A stretch of DNA of 64,000 nucleotides from Ovoidimarina sp050299695 (GCA_050299695.1 JBNKWI010000002.1:1-64000), one strand, 5' to 3'; counted from the first letter of the stretch, positions 25,746-34,686 are shown. A program made the numbers and translations. Notes: a model not told the origin generated them from the letters alone.

Positions 25746-26522
25746 ATGGGTGACTCGCGGGATCTGGGGACAGAATTGGGGGAAGTGGTGCATGTCAGTC
25801 CGGCACGGCCGGACGCGCGTGTCATCGTCGTCTGCGAGCATGCCTCGAACCGGATTCCCGCCGCGCTGAACGGGCTCGGCCTCGCGCCGGGCGTCGCCGA
25901 AAGCCATATCGCCTGGGATCCGGGCGCGCTCCCGGTTGCGCAGGCGCTGGCCGGCAGGCTCGCCGCGCCGCTCGTCCATGGCGGCATCTCGCGGCTCGTC
26001 TATGACTGCAACCGCCCGCCCGAGGCGGCGGACGCGATCCCGGCGGTCAGCGAAATCCACGCCGTCCCCGGCAACCAGGGCCTGAGCGACAGCGCGCGCC
26101 AGAAGCGGATCGCCGAGGTTTACGAGCCGTTCCGCGCCAGTCTCGCCGGAGAGATCGCGCGCTACCCGGGCCTCTCGCTCCTCGTCACCGTCCACAGCTT
26201 CACACCGGTCTACCGGGGCGAGCGCCGTGCCGTGGAGCTCGGCCTCCTCCACGGGACCGACCCGCGCTTCGCCGCCGCCATGGCCGACGCACCGCCCGCC
26301 GGCTGGCATTTCGACACGCGGGTCAACGAACCCTACGGGCCGGCGGATGGCGTCACCCACACGCTCGACCTCCACGGGGCGCCGAACGGGCTCCTGAGCG
26401 TCATGCTCGAAATCCGCAACGACCTGATCGCCGCCGAAACGGATCAGGCCGCCATGGCCGCCGCGCTGGGCGACTGGATCGCCCGCGTCCACCACCAGAC
26501 CGAAGCACGAGGGGCCGCATGA
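25746..26522 (+). CDS. N-formylglutamate amidohydrolase-family enzyme
   Basis: A 258-aa member of the N-formylglutamate deformylase (HutG-like) family. Signature segments are VVCEHASNRIP, YDCNRPPEAADAIP, VHSFTPVYRGERRAVE and EIRNDLI; His and Glu residues in these are expected zinc ligands. Family members hydrolyse N-acyl amino acids, formylglutamate being the best known. It is not in a hut cluster here. It overlaps the start of the TRAP small subunit by 4 bases, so it acts in the pathway fed by that transporter, possibly on an N-acyl or gamma-glutamyl intermediate. Confidence 0.88.
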   Translation: MGDSRDLGTELGEVVHVSPARPDARVIVVCEHASNRIPAALNGLGLAPGVAESHIAWDPGALPVAQALAGRLAAPLVHGGISRLVYDCNRPPEAADAIPAVSEIHAVPGNQGLSDSARQKRIAEVYEPFRASLAGEIARYPGLSLLVTVHSFTPVYRGERRAVELGLLHGTDPRFAAAMADAPPAGWHFDTRVNEPYGPADGVTHTLDLHGAPNGLLSVMLEIRNDLIAAETDQAAMAAALGDWIARVHHQTEARGAA

Positions 26523-27130
26523 ACGGCGCGATGCTGGCCTTTATCCGCGTCGTCGATGCGATGAACCGGCGGATCGGCCGGTTCGCGATGTACGGGATCT
26601 TCGCGATGATGGGGATCCTGCTCTGGTCCTCGGTCTCGAAGACCTTCTTCACGCCCACGCTCTGGACGCTCGAAATGGCGCAGTTCGCGATGGTCGCCTA
26701 CTACATGATCGGCGGTCCCTACGCGATCCAGATGGGCTCGAACGTGCGGATGGATCTGTTCTACGGAGACTGGTCCGACCGGCGGAAGGCCGGGGTCGAC
26801 GCGCTGACCGTGCTGTTTCTCATCGCCTATCTGGTGATCCTGCTCTGGGGCGGGATCGACTCGACCGCCTATTCGCTGGGCCACTTCAGGGGCGAATCCT
26901 TCACGTTCTTCCGCGATCTCTTCGTCGCCTTCGTCACCGGCGGCCCTGAGGCCGCGTCCCAGCAACTCGGGCATCTCGAGCGCTCGCCGTCCTCCTGGCG
27001 CCCGTATATCTGGCCGGTGAAGACGATCATGCTCCTCGGAATCTTCCTGATGCTGCTTCAGGCTCTCTCCGAGCTCTTCAAGGACATCCTGCGCCTGCGC
27101 GGCGTCGAGGGACTGGGCGAGAAGACCTGA
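26519..27130 (+). CDS. TRAP transporter small permease (DctQ type)
   Basis: A 203-aa membrane protein with four predicted helices (about 19-38, 56-75, 99-118 and 165-185), matching DctQ/TRAP small subunits. Start ATGA overlaps the preceding stop and its TGA overlaps the large-subunit ATG by one base. There is a longer hydrophilic loop than usual between helices 3 and 4 (FRGESFTFFRDLFV to PSSWRPYIWPVK). It works with the next two gene products in sodium- or proton-driven uptake. Confidence 0.9.
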   Translation: MNGAMLAFIRVVDAMNRRIGRFAMYGIFAMMGILLWSSVSKTFFTPTLWTLEMAQFAMVAYYMIGGPYAIQMGSNVRMDLFYGDWSDRRKAGVDALTVLFLIAYLVILLWGGIDSTAYSLGHFRGESFTFFRDLFVAFVTGGPEAASQQLGHLERSPSSWRPYIWPVKTIMLLGIFLMLLQALSELFKDILRLRGVEGLGEKT

Positions 27131-28455
27131 TGTCATACGAACTCATCGCCCTCCTGATGTTCTCGACGATGATGCTGATGCTGCTCACGGGGCAGCGCGT
27201 CTTCGGGGCGATCGGTTTCGTGGCGGTGGTCGCCGCCCTGTTCCTCTGGGGCGACCGGGGCGGTTACGATCTCGGCTTCTCGGCGGCGATCAAGCTGATG
27301 AACTGGTATCCGCTGCTCACGCTGCCGATGTTCATCTTCATGGGCTACGTCCTGTCGGAATCGCGGATCGCCGACGATCTCTACCGCATGTTCCACGTCT
27401 GGATGGGCGGTCTGCCGGGCGGGCTCGCGATAGGCACGATCGGGCTGATGGTGCTGATCTCCGCGATGAACGGGCTGTCGGTCGCGGGCATGGCAATCGG
27501 GGCAACCATCGCGCTGCCGGAACTTCTGAAGCGAAACTACGACAAGCTGATGGTCACCGGCGTGATCCAGGCCGGATCGTCGCTCGGCATTCTCGTGCCG
27601 CCTTCCGTCGTTCTCGTGCTCTACGCGATGATCGCGCGCCAGCCCGTGGGTCAGCTCTGGCTCGCGGGCGTGATGCCCGGGCTGTTCATGGCCGCGCTCT
27701 TCATCGTCTACATCTGGATCCGCTGCAAAATCTCGCCGGAACTCGGCCCCACGCTGTCTGCCGAGGAGCGCGACGTGGGCTGGCCGGAGAAGCTCCGGCT
27801 GCTGCGCGCGGGGCTCCTGCCGCTGGTGATCTTCGCGGTGATGATGTTCCCTTTCGTCAACGGCTGGACGAGCCTCGTGGAATCCTCGGCCATCGGTGCG
27901 ATAGCGGCCTTCGTCGCGGCGGTCCTCAAGGGCCGGATGTCGCGCGAGGTGTTCGAGACCTCGGTCCGTTCGACGCTCGGCGTGTCCTGCATGTTCATGT
28001 GGATCATCCTCGCCGCGCTCGCCTTCGGCGCCGTCTTCGACGGGCTCGGCGCGGTCAAGGCGATCGAGGGGCTGTTCACCGAGAAGCTCGGACTGCCGCC
28101 GGTGATGATCCTTATCCTGATGCAGCTCAGCTTCATCGTGATGGGGACGTTTCTCGACGATACCGCGATGCTGGTGATCGTGGCGCCGCTCTACGTGCCG
28201 CTCGTCGGTGCGCTCGGCTTCGATCTCGTCTGGTACGGCGTGCTCTACACCATCACCTGCCAGATCGCCTACATGACGCCGCCCTTCGGCTACAACCTCT
28301 TCCTCATGCGCGCCATGGCGCCGCCGGAAATCACCATCCACGACATCTACCGGTCCATCGTCCCCTTTGTCGGTGTCATGGTCATCGCGCTCGTCGTGAT
28401 CATGGTCTTCCCCGAGATCGCGCTTTGGCTGCCGAACCTCGTCTACGACAGATGA
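27130..28455 (+). CDS. TRAP transporter large permease (DctM type)
   Basis: A 441-aa DctM-type permease with about 12 hydrophobic segments. Typical features are LLTLPMFIFMGYVLSES near residue 60, GLMVLISAMNGLSVAGMAIG, and QAGSSLGILVPPSVVLVLYAM. Partner of the DctQ and DctP-type subunits on either side. Substrate is not evident from sequence. Confidence 0.94.
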   Translation: MSYELIALLMFSTMMLMLLTGQRVFGAIGFVAVVAALFLWGDRGGYDLGFSAAIKLMNWYPLLTLPMFIFMGYVLSESRIADDLYRMFHVWMGGLPGGLAIGTIGLMVLISAMNGLSVAGMAIGATIALPELLKRNYDKLMVTGVIQAGSSLGILVPPSVVLVLYAMIARQPVGQLWLAGVMPGLFMAALFIVYIWIRCKISPELGPTLSAEERDVGWPEKLRLLRAGLLPLVIFAVMMFPFVNGWTSLVESSAIGAIAAFVAAVLKGRMSREVFETSVRSTLGVSCMFMWIILAALAFGAVFDGLGAVKAIEGLFTEKLGLPPVMILILMQLSFIVMGTFLDDTAMLVIVAPLYVPLVGALGFDLVWYGVLYTITCQIAYMTPPFGYNLFLMRAMAPPEITIHDIYRSIVPFVGVMVIALVVIMVFPEIALWLPNLVYDR

Positions 28456-28516
28456 CCCAGAAGAACTCCCGAAACGGGGGCACCCAATCGAACTGCAACA
28501 GAGGAGCATACCAGAT

Positions 28517-29554
28517 ATGACCACCAACAGACGCAGATTCCTGAAAGGCGCGGCGCTCGCCGCCCCGGCCGCGCTCGCCGCCCCGTCCATCGTCAAGGCC
28601 CAGGCCCCGATCAAGTGGCGGTTCCAGACCTATGCCGGCGCGACGCTGGGTGAACAGGTCACCAAGCCCGTCGTCGACTACATCAACACCGCCGCTAACG
28701 GAGAGATGGAGATCGAACTCTACTTCGCCGACCAGATCGTTCCGACCGGCGAGCTGTTCCAGGCGCTCCAGCGCGGCACCATCGACATGGTGCACTCGGA
28801 CGACGACTCGATGGCCTCGCCCACCCCGGTGCGCCAGTTCGGCGGCTACTTTCCCTTCGCCACCAAGCACATCCTCGACGTGCCGGTGCTGTTCCACCAG
28901 TACGGCCTCGCCGAGATCTGGAAGGAGGAATACGACAAGGTCGGCGTCACCTACCTGTCGTCGGCGGGGCAGGACCCCTGCAACTTCAACACCAAGAAAG
29001 AGATCAAGTCGCTCGCCGATCTCGACGGGTTGAAGCTCTACACCTTCCCCACCGCCGGCCGCTTCCTGGCGAAGTTCGGCGTGGTGCCGGTGAACATCCC
29101 CTACGAGGACGCCGAGGTCGCGGTGCAGACCGGCGAGCTCGACGGCATGTCCTGGTCGGGCATCACCGAGGACTACACGGTGGGCTGGGCCAACGTCACC
29201 GACTACTTCCTCACCAACAACATCTCGGGTGCCTGGATCGGCTCGATGTTCGTGAACCAGCAGCAATGGGCGGATCTGCCGGACCACCTCAAGGAACTGG
29301 TCATGGCCGGAATCAAGGCAGGCGATACCTACCGCAACCAGTGGTACTGGGGCGGCGAGGCGAGGCTCCGCGCGCAGGGCGACAAGCTGGAACTGCGGAC
29401 CGTGCCGGCCGAGGAATGGGCCGAGGTCGAGAACGCGGCCAAGGATTTCTGGAACGAGATCGCCGAGGAAGGCGAAGTCCACTCCAAGATCGTCTCGATC
29501 TTCCGCGAGTACAACGAGGTGATCAACCAGGCCGGCCCGCCATACACCAACTGA
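28517..29554 (+). CDS. TRAP transporter substrate-binding protein (DctP family, Tat-exported)
   Basis: A 345-aa periplasmic binding protein. The N-terminus has a twin-arginine signal (TNRRRFLKGAALAAPAALAA, cleavage near residue 30 after VKAQ). The DctP fold is supported by ADQIVPTGELFQALQRGTIDM and YTFPTAGRFLAKFGVVPVNIPYED; the conserved Arg that clamps carboxylates in many TRAP proteins is here a GRF segment near residue 190. A GAGGAG ribosome site precedes the ATG. Ligand unknown; DctP proteins mostly bind organic acids. Confidence 0.92.
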   Translation: MTTNRRRFLKGAALAAPAALAAPSIVKAQAPIKWRFQTYAGATLGEQVTKPVVDYINTAANGEMEIELYFADQIVPTGELFQALQRGTIDMVHSDDDSMASPTPVRQFGGYFPFATKHILDVPVLFHQYGLAEIWKEEYDKVGVTYLSSAGQDPCNFNTKKEIKSLADLDGLKLYTFPTAGRFLAKFGVVPVNIPYEDAEVAVQTGELDGMSWSGITEDYTVGWANVTDYFLTNNISGAWIGSMFVNQQQWADLPDHLKELVMAGIKAGDTYRNQWYWGGEARLRAQGDKLELRTVPAEEWAEVENAAKDFWNEIAEEGEVHSKIVSIFREYNEVINQAGPPYTN

Positions 29555-29610
29555 GCCGTCTCACCGGCCTGTCCCGGCACCGATCCGCGGGACCAGGGAA
29601 AGCACACCGG

Positions 29611-29629
29611 CCGGCCCTTCACGGGCCGG
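29611..29629. terminator. GC hairpin between TRAP operon and glutamine-synthetase-like gene
   Basis: A 7-bp perfect stem (CCGGCCC with GGGCCGG) around a 5-base loop lies 56 bases after the binding-protein stop. There is no T run, so it may be a stability or attenuation element rather than a full terminator. Confidence 0.4.
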
Positions 29630-29655
29630 TCACCGCATGACAAGGATTGCTCAAC

Positions 29656-31026
29656 ATGACCGCGCCCTTCACCCTGGATGCCCTTCGCGAAGCCGTCGAC
29701 TCGGGCGAGATCGACACCGTCATCATGGCCCAGATCGACATGCAGGGCCGACTGATGGGCAAGCGCTTCGACGCGCCGCATTTCCTTGAATCCGGTGTCC
29801 ACGAGACCCATTCCTGCAACTACCTCCTCACCGTCGATATCGACATGGAGCCGATCCCGGGCTTCAAGTCCGCCTCCTGGGCGCAGGGCTACGGCGACTA
29901 CATGATGAAGCCCGACCTCTCGACCCTGCGCCGGATCCCGTGGCTCCCCGGCAGCGCGCTCGTCCTCTGCGACACGCTCGACCATGCCGGCCATGCCGAG
30001 ATCTCCGTCTCGCCCCGCGCCATCCTGAAGCGGCAGATCGACCGCGCGAAGGCGATGGGCTTCACGCCGATGATGGCCTCCGAGCTGGAATTCTACCTCT
30101 TCCGCGAGAGCTTCGAGGAAGCCCATGAAGGCGGCTACCGGAGCCTCACCCCGGTCTGCCCGTTCAACGAGGATTACGCGATCTTCCAGACCACCAAGGA
30201 AGAAGACGTGATGCGCGCCGTCCGCGTCGGCCTCCGCGGCGCCGGCATTCCGGTGGAGAACTCCAAGGGCGAGGCCTGGCCCGGCCAGGAGGAGATCAAC
30301 GTCAAGTATGCCGACGCGCTCGCCGCCGCCGACAACCACACGATCACCAAGAACGGCGTCAAGGAAATCGCCTGGTCCAAGGGCCATTCCGTCACCTTCA
30401 TGGCCAAGTACGACTACAAGGCCGCCGGCTCCTCCAGCCATATCCACCAATCGCTCTGGTCCGCCGACGGCGCGACGCCCGCCTTTCTCGACAAGGACGC
30501 GCCCCACGGCATGTCGGCCACGATGAAGCACTACATCGCTGGTCTTCTCGCCTATGTCCCCGACGTGGCGCTCCTGCTCGCGCCCAACATCAACTCCTAC
30601 AAGCGTTTCGTCGCCCAGACCTTCGCGCCCACCAAGGCGGTCTGGTCCCGCGACAACCGCACCGCCGGGTTCCGCCTCGTCGGCGAGGGCACCAAGGCGA
30701 TCCGCATCGAGAACCGGATCGGCGGCGCCGACCTGAACCCCTACCTCGCCTTCGCCGGCCAGATCGCCGCCGGGCTCGCCGGGATCGAGCAGAGGCTCGA
30801 GCTCGAACCCGAGTTCACCGGCGACGCCTACACCGCCGAAAACATCCGCAGCTTCCCCTCGACCCTCCGCGCTGCGACAGAGACCCTGCGCAACTCCGCG
30901 ATGCTGCGCGAAGCCTTCGGCGACGACGTGGTCGATCACTACGTCCACGCCGCCGAATGGGAACAACTTGAATACGACCGCCGCGTCACCGACTGGGACC
31001 TGATGCGCGGCTTCGAAAGGTACTAG
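29656..31026 (+). CDS. Glutamine-synthetase-family ligase, probable gamma-glutamylamide synthetase
   Basis: A 456-aa GS-family protein. Active-site segments include ASELEFYLF (first metal Glu), NVKYADALAAADNH, the SSSHIHQSLW loop corresponding to the GS His-containing metal region, and NRTAGFRLVGEGTKAIRIENR with substrate-binding arginines. The adenylylation-site tyrosine region of housekeeping GlnA is not evident. It resembles PuuA/IpuC-type enzymes that join glutamate to amines. The ATG at 29656 follows AAGGA; the first few codons upstream are unlikely. Neighbouring dehydrogenases and hydrolases suit a gamma-glutamylation route. The amine substrate is unknown. Confidence 0.85.
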   Translation: MTAPFTLDALREAVDSGEIDTVIMAQIDMQGRLMGKRFDAPHFLESGVHETHSCNYLLTVDIDMEPIPGFKSASWAQGYGDYMMKPDLSTLRRIPWLPGSALVLCDTLDHAGHAEISVSPRAILKRQIDRAKAMGFTPMMASELEFYLFRESFEEAHEGGYRSLTPVCPFNEDYAIFQTTKEEDVMRAVRVGLRGAGIPVENSKGEAWPGQEEINVKYADALAAADNHTITKNGVKEIAWSKGHSVTFMAKYDYKAAGSSSHIHQSLWSADGATPAFLDKDAPHGMSATMKHYIAGLLAYVPDVALLLAPNINSYKRFVAQTFAPTKAVWSRDNRTAGFRLVGEGTKAIRIENRIGGADLNPYLAFAGQIAAGLAGIEQRLELEPEFTGDAYTAENIRSFPSTLRAATETLRNSAMLREAFGDDVVDHYVHAAEWEQLEYDRRVTDWDLMRGFERY

Positions 31027-31027
31027 T

Positions 31028-31083
31028 ATGTACATTCTAGAGTACATATACAGTGTTTACATACAGTAGCGCCTTATGTACAT
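31028..31083. promoter_or_regulatory. ATGTAC inverted repeats upstream of toxin-antitoxin genes
   Basis: The half-sites ATGTAC (31028-31033) and GTACAT (31042-31047) form an inverted repeat with an 8-base spacer, and a second perfect palindrome ATGTACAT lies at 31076-31083. The intervening DNA is AT-rich compared with the surroundings. Position just before the antitoxin gene suggests an autoregulatory operator. Confidence 0.5.
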
Positions 31084-31126
31084 GTTGAGTCGCCGCTATT
31101 GGCTGCTTCAACAACGGATAGAACCA

Positions 31127-31555
31127 ATGAGCACTTCAAAATATGATCCTCTGAAGACCTACCTTGCTGATCGAGCCGCTGAGTATGTTCCTATGACTTT
31201 CAAGGAAATCGAGCGTCTGATTGACAGCGACCTCCCGCCTTCCGCCCGCAAATACCGCGCGTGGTGGTCGAATAATCCGTCGAACAGCGTTTGTACCTAT
31301 GCGTGGCTTGAGGCCGGTTACCGCTCGTCCGACGTGGACCTTGCGTCGGGCAAACTGGTTTTTCGCAAATCGAAGGGTACACCTCCGGAACCCACAGCTA
31401 ACGCGCCGGTCATGCAGGACTCGCCCCTCCGAGAAGCTGCCCCCAAACGCCACCCGATCTTCGGCGCGATGAAAGGCACGATCCTAGTTGAGGTCGATTT
31501 TGACCTGACCGCGCCGACCGGGGCCGAATGGGGCGACGGAACCGAAAATGGCTGA
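31127..31555 (+). CDS. DUF7662-type protein with VapB-like tail, predicted antitoxin
   Basis: A 142-aa protein in two parts. Residues 1-83 match my recollection of the DUF7662 pattern: KYDPLKTYL, VPMTFKEIERLIDSDLPPSARKYRAWWSNN, and WLEAGY. After a disordered linker, residues 110-136 (PIFGAMKGTI ... DLTAPTGAEW) closely resemble the toxin-binding tail of Phd/VapB antitoxins. Its stop overlaps the PIN toxin gene by 8 bases. The first strong start is the ATG at 31127; an upstream in-frame ATG at 31076 falls inside the operator palindrome. Lower GC than neighbours suggests acquisition. Confidence 0.72.
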   Translation: MSTSKYDPLKTYLADRAAEYVPMTFKEIERLIDSDLPPSARKYRAWWSNNPSNSVCTYAWLEAGYRSSDVDLASGKLVFRKSKGTPPEPTANAPVMQDSPLREAAPKRHPIFGAMKGTILVEVDFDLTAPTGAEWGDGTENG

Positions 31556-31964
31556 GCGCGTCCTCCTCGATACCTGCGCGATCATCTGGGCCTCGCAGGA
31601 CGAACCCTTTGCCGAGGAGGCCGTGGCCGCCATCGAGGCAACGCGCGAAGAGGGCGGGGCGCTCTGCGTCTCGCCCATCTCGGCCTGGGAGATCGGCCTC
31701 CTGATGGCGCGCGGCAAGCTCCGTTCCAGCCGCCCGCCCCTGCAATGGTTCGAGGAATTCGCCGCCGCCGTCGGTGCCGACCTGATCTCGCTCTCCCCGG
31801 CGATCCTCGTCAATTCGTCCTACCTCCCCGGCGAGATCCATGGCGATCCGGTCGACCGCATCCTCATCTCGACCGCCCGAGACGCCGGACTGACCCTGGT
31901 CACCCGCGACAGGGCCATTCTCCGCTACGGGCAGGACGGCTACGTAAGCGTCGCAAAATGCTAA
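31548..31964 (+). CDS. vapC: PIN-domain toxin, VapC-like ribonuclease
   Basis: A 138-aa single PIN domain. The acidic metal-binding residues are all present: D8 (LLDTCAIIW), E48 (ISAWEIG), D100/D103 (GDPVDRIL) and D121 (VTRDRAI). VapC-type toxins cut RNA, commonly tRNA or rRNA, and are held inactive by the antitoxin made from the overlapping upstream gene. Length is normal for the family and the active site is intact, so it should be functional. Confidence 0.9.
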   Translation: MAERVLLDTCAIIWASQDEPFAEEAVAAIEATREEGGALCVSPISAWEIGLLMARGKLRSSRPPLQWFEEFAAAVGADLISLSPAILVNSSYLPGEIHGDPVDRILISTARDAGLTLVTRDRAILRYGQDGYVSVAKC

Positions 31965-31980
31965 GGACCCGCACCAAACC

Positions 31981-33354
31981 ATGACCCTCACCTGCATCTC
32001 CCCCGTCGACGGCTCCGTCTATGCCGAGCGCCCGACGCTCTCTCCCGAGGCGGCCACCGCCCTCGCCGGCCGCCTCAAGGCTGCGCAGCCGGGCTGGGCA
32101 GCGCGGCCGCTCGAGGACCGCATCGCGCTCGTGATGAAAGGCGTCGAACGCCTCGGCCAGATGCAGGACATCGTCCCCGAACTCGCCTGGATGATGGGCC
32201 GCCCGGTCCGCTACGGCGGCGAATTCGGCGGCATGAACGAACGCGCCACATACATGGCGGGCATTGCCGCCGAGGCGCTGGCGCCCATGGTGGTGGAGCA
32301 GAGCGACGCCTTCTCGCGCTATCTCGCGCGCGAACCGGTGGGCGTCGTCATGGTGGTCTCGCCCTGGAACTACCCCTACATGACCGCGACCAACACGATC
32401 GTCCCGGCGCTGATCGCCGGCAACAGCGTGATGGTGAAGGGATCCACCCAGACGCTTCTCGCCACCGAACGCATCGCCCGCGCCTTCCACGAGGCAGGCG
32501 TGCCCGAGGACGTGTTCCAGAACGCCTTCCTCGACCACGCCACCACCTCGGCGCTGATCGGCGCGCGGCATTTCGGCTTCGTCAACTTCACCGGCTCGGT
32601 TCCTGCGGGGCGCGAGATCGAACGCGCCGCGGCGGGCACCTTCACCGGCGTCGGCCTCGAACTCGGCGGCAAGGATCCGGGCTATGTCATGGAGGATGCC
32701 GATATCGACGCCGCGGCCGAAACGCTGGTCGACGGCGCGATGTTCAATTCGGGCCAGTGTTGCTGCGGGATCGAGCGGATCTATGTCCACGAGAGCCGCT
32801 ACGATGCTTTCCTGGAAAAGGCCGTCGCCATCGTGAACGGCTATACCCTCGGCAACCCGCTCGACGAGGCCACCACGCTCGGCCCCATGGCGCATCGCCG
32901 CTTCGCCGACGTCGTGCGCAGCCAGACCGCCGATGCCGTCGCCCAGGGCGCGACCGCCCATATCGACGCTTCGAAATTCGCCGATGACGGCGGCACCTAT
33001 CTCGCGCCGCAGGTTCTCACGAACGTCACCCACGACATGCGCGTGATGCGCGAGGAAAGCTTCGGCCCGGTCGTCGGCATCATGAAGGTCTCCTCGGACG
33101 ACGAAGCGCTGGCGCTGATGAACGATTGCGATTTCGGCCTCACCGCCTCGCTCTGGACGTCCGACACCGACCGCGCCGCGGCGCTGGGCGCGCGGATCGA
33201 AACCGGCACCGTCTTCATGAACCGCTGCGATTATCTCGACCCGGCGCTATGCTGGACCGGCTGCAAGGATACCGGCCGCGGCGCCGCGCTTTCGGTGCTC
33301 GGATTCCACTCCGTCACCCGCCCGAAATCCTACCACCTGCGGAAACTGTCATGA
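31981..33354 (+). CDS. Aldehyde dehydrogenase family protein
   Basis: A 457-aa NAD(P)-dependent aldehyde dehydrogenase. Visible are the Asn-containing SPWNYPYM, cofactor region KGSTQTLLATERIA, NFTGSVPAGREIE, the general-base Glu in LELGGKDPGYV and the nucleophile among C260-C262 in SGQCCCGIER. The lysine at KGS replaces the more usual KPS. The stop overlaps the following alcohol dehydrogenase start (ATGA), so the two dehydrogenases probably act in sequence on an alcohol and its aldehyde. It lies only 16 bases after the toxin gene. Confidence 0.92.
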   Translation: MTLTCISPVDGSVYAERPTLSPEAATALAGRLKAAQPGWAARPLEDRIALVMKGVERLGQMQDIVPELAWMMGRPVRYGGEFGGMNERATYMAGIAAEALAPMVVEQSDAFSRYLAREPVGVVMVVSPWNYPYMTATNTIVPALIAGNSVMVKGSTQTLLATERIARAFHEAGVPEDVFQNAFLDHATTSALIGARHFGFVNFTGSVPAGREIERAAAGTFTGVGLELGGKDPGYVMEDADIDAAAETLVDGAMFNSGQCCCGIERIYVHESRYDAFLEKAVAIVNGYTLGNPLDEATTLGPMAHRRFADVVRSQTADAVAQGATAHIDASKFADDGGTYLAPQVLTNVTHDMRVMREESFGPVVGIMKVSSDDEALALMNDCDFGLTASLWTSDTDRAAALGARIETGTVFMNRCDYLDPALCWTGCKDTGRGAALSVLGFHSVTRPKSYHLRKLS

Positions 33355-34496
33355 CCCCCAAAGCCAACTGGTCCTACCCTACAGCCATCCGCTTCGGCGC
33401 GGGCCGCATCGGCGAAATCGCCGAGGCCTGCGCCGCTGCCGGGATCAGGAAACCGCTCCTCGTGACGGACCGCGGCCTCGCCGCCCTGCCGATCACCGCG
33501 GCGACGCTCGACCTCCTCGACGCCGCCGGGCTCGGCCGCGCGCTCTTCGCCGATGTCGACCCCAACCCGAACGAAATGAACCTCGCCGCCGGGGTCGAGG
33601 CGTTCAGGTCGGGCGGCCATGACGGAGTGATCGCCTTCGGCGGCGGCTCCGGCCTCGACCTGGGCAAGATGGTCGCGTTCATGGCCGGGCAGACGCGGCC
33701 CGTGTGGGAATTCGAGGATATCGGCGACTGGTGGACCCGCGCCGACGCCGACGCGATCTTCCCGAACGTCGCGGTTCCGACCACGGCCGGCACCGGCTCC
33801 GAAGTGGGCCGCGCCAGCGTGCTCACCAATTCCGAAACTCACGAGAAGAAAATCATCTTCCACCCCAAGGTGCTCCCCTCGGTGGTGATCGCCGACCCCG
33901 AGCTGACCGTCGGCATGCCGAAGGCGATCACCGCCGGCACCGGCATGGACGCCTTCGCCCACTGCCTCGAGGCGTTCTGCTCGCCGCATTACCACCCGAT
34001 GAGCCAGGGCATCGCGCTCGAGGGCATGCGGCTCGTCAAGGAGAACCTGCCCCGCGCCTACGCCACGCCGGGCGATCTCGAGGCCCGCGCGCACATGATG
34101 TCGGCCGCGATGATGGGCGCCACCGCCTTCCAGAAGGGCCTCGGCGCGATCCATTCGCTCAGCCACCCGATCGGGGCGCTCTACAACACCCATCACGGCA
34201 CGACCAACGCCGTGGTGATGCAGCCGGTCCTCACGTTCAACCGTGCGGCCATCGCGGACAGGCTGACGCTCGCCGCCGCCTATCTCGGCATCGAGGGCGG
34301 CTTCGACGGCTTTTTCGCCTTCGTCGGCGAGCTCAACGCGACCCTCGGCATTCCCGAAAGCCTCGCCGCCCTGGGCGTCACCGACCCGGACCGCGAGGCG
34401 CTCCTCGAAGGGGCCCTGAAGGACCCGAGCTGCGGCGGCAACCCGATCGAGATGACCCGCGAAAACACCGCACGGTTGATCGACATGCTGCTTTGA
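33351..34496 (+). CDS. Iron-containing (group III) alcohol dehydrogenase
   Basis: A 381-aa Fe-type alcohol dehydrogenase. The nucleotide-binding GGGSGLDLGKMVAF, TTAGTGSEVGRASV, and metal-binding histidines in DAFAHCLEAFCSPHYHP and the C-terminal HSLSHPIGALYNTHHG are visible. ATG at 33351 overlaps the aldehyde dehydrogenase stop. The substrate is likely an alcohol formed or imported in this pathway; the family alone does not define it. Confidence 0.93.
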   Translation: MTPKANWSYPTAIRFGAGRIGEIAEACAAAGIRKPLLVTDRGLAALPITAATLDLLDAAGLGRALFADVDPNPNEMNLAAGVEAFRSGGHDGVIAFGGGSGLDLGKMVAFMAGQTRPVWEFEDIGDWWTRADADAIFPNVAVPTTAGTGSEVGRASVLTNSETHEKKIIFHPKVLPSVVIADPELTVGMPKAITAGTGMDAFAHCLEAFCSPHYHPMSQGIALEGMRLVKENLPRAYATPGDLEARAHMMSAAMMGATAFQKGLGAIHSLSHPIGALYNTHHGTTNAVVMQPVLTFNRAAIADRLTLAAAYLGIEGGFDGFFAFVGELNATLGIPESLAALGVTDPDREALLEGALKDPSCGGNPIEMTRENTARLIDMLL

Positions 34497-34577
34497 CGGG
34501 AAGATCTTCAGCGCGGAGACCGGCGAGTGGGCCCGATAAGACAGCGAGGCGGAGCATTCTGCCCGAAATGGTCGCAT

Positions 34578-34605
34578 TTGCCACCTTTCCGGCCCCTGAT
34601 ACAGT
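34578..34605 (+). promoter_or_regulatory. Possible promoter for the PotABCD-like operon
   Basis: TTGCCA (34578-34583) and TACAGT (34600-34605) are spaced 16 bases and lie in the 190-base gap between the alcohol dehydrogenase and the ABC ATPase. The match to sigma70 hexamers is moderate, so this is tentative. Confidence 0.3.
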
Positions 34606-34686
34606 TGTAATTCGCCATGCGTCTTGGTTTTATCCGGGACCAACAGCCGGCCGCGCAAGACCGGTGCAAAACAGGGGGGGTTCTGT

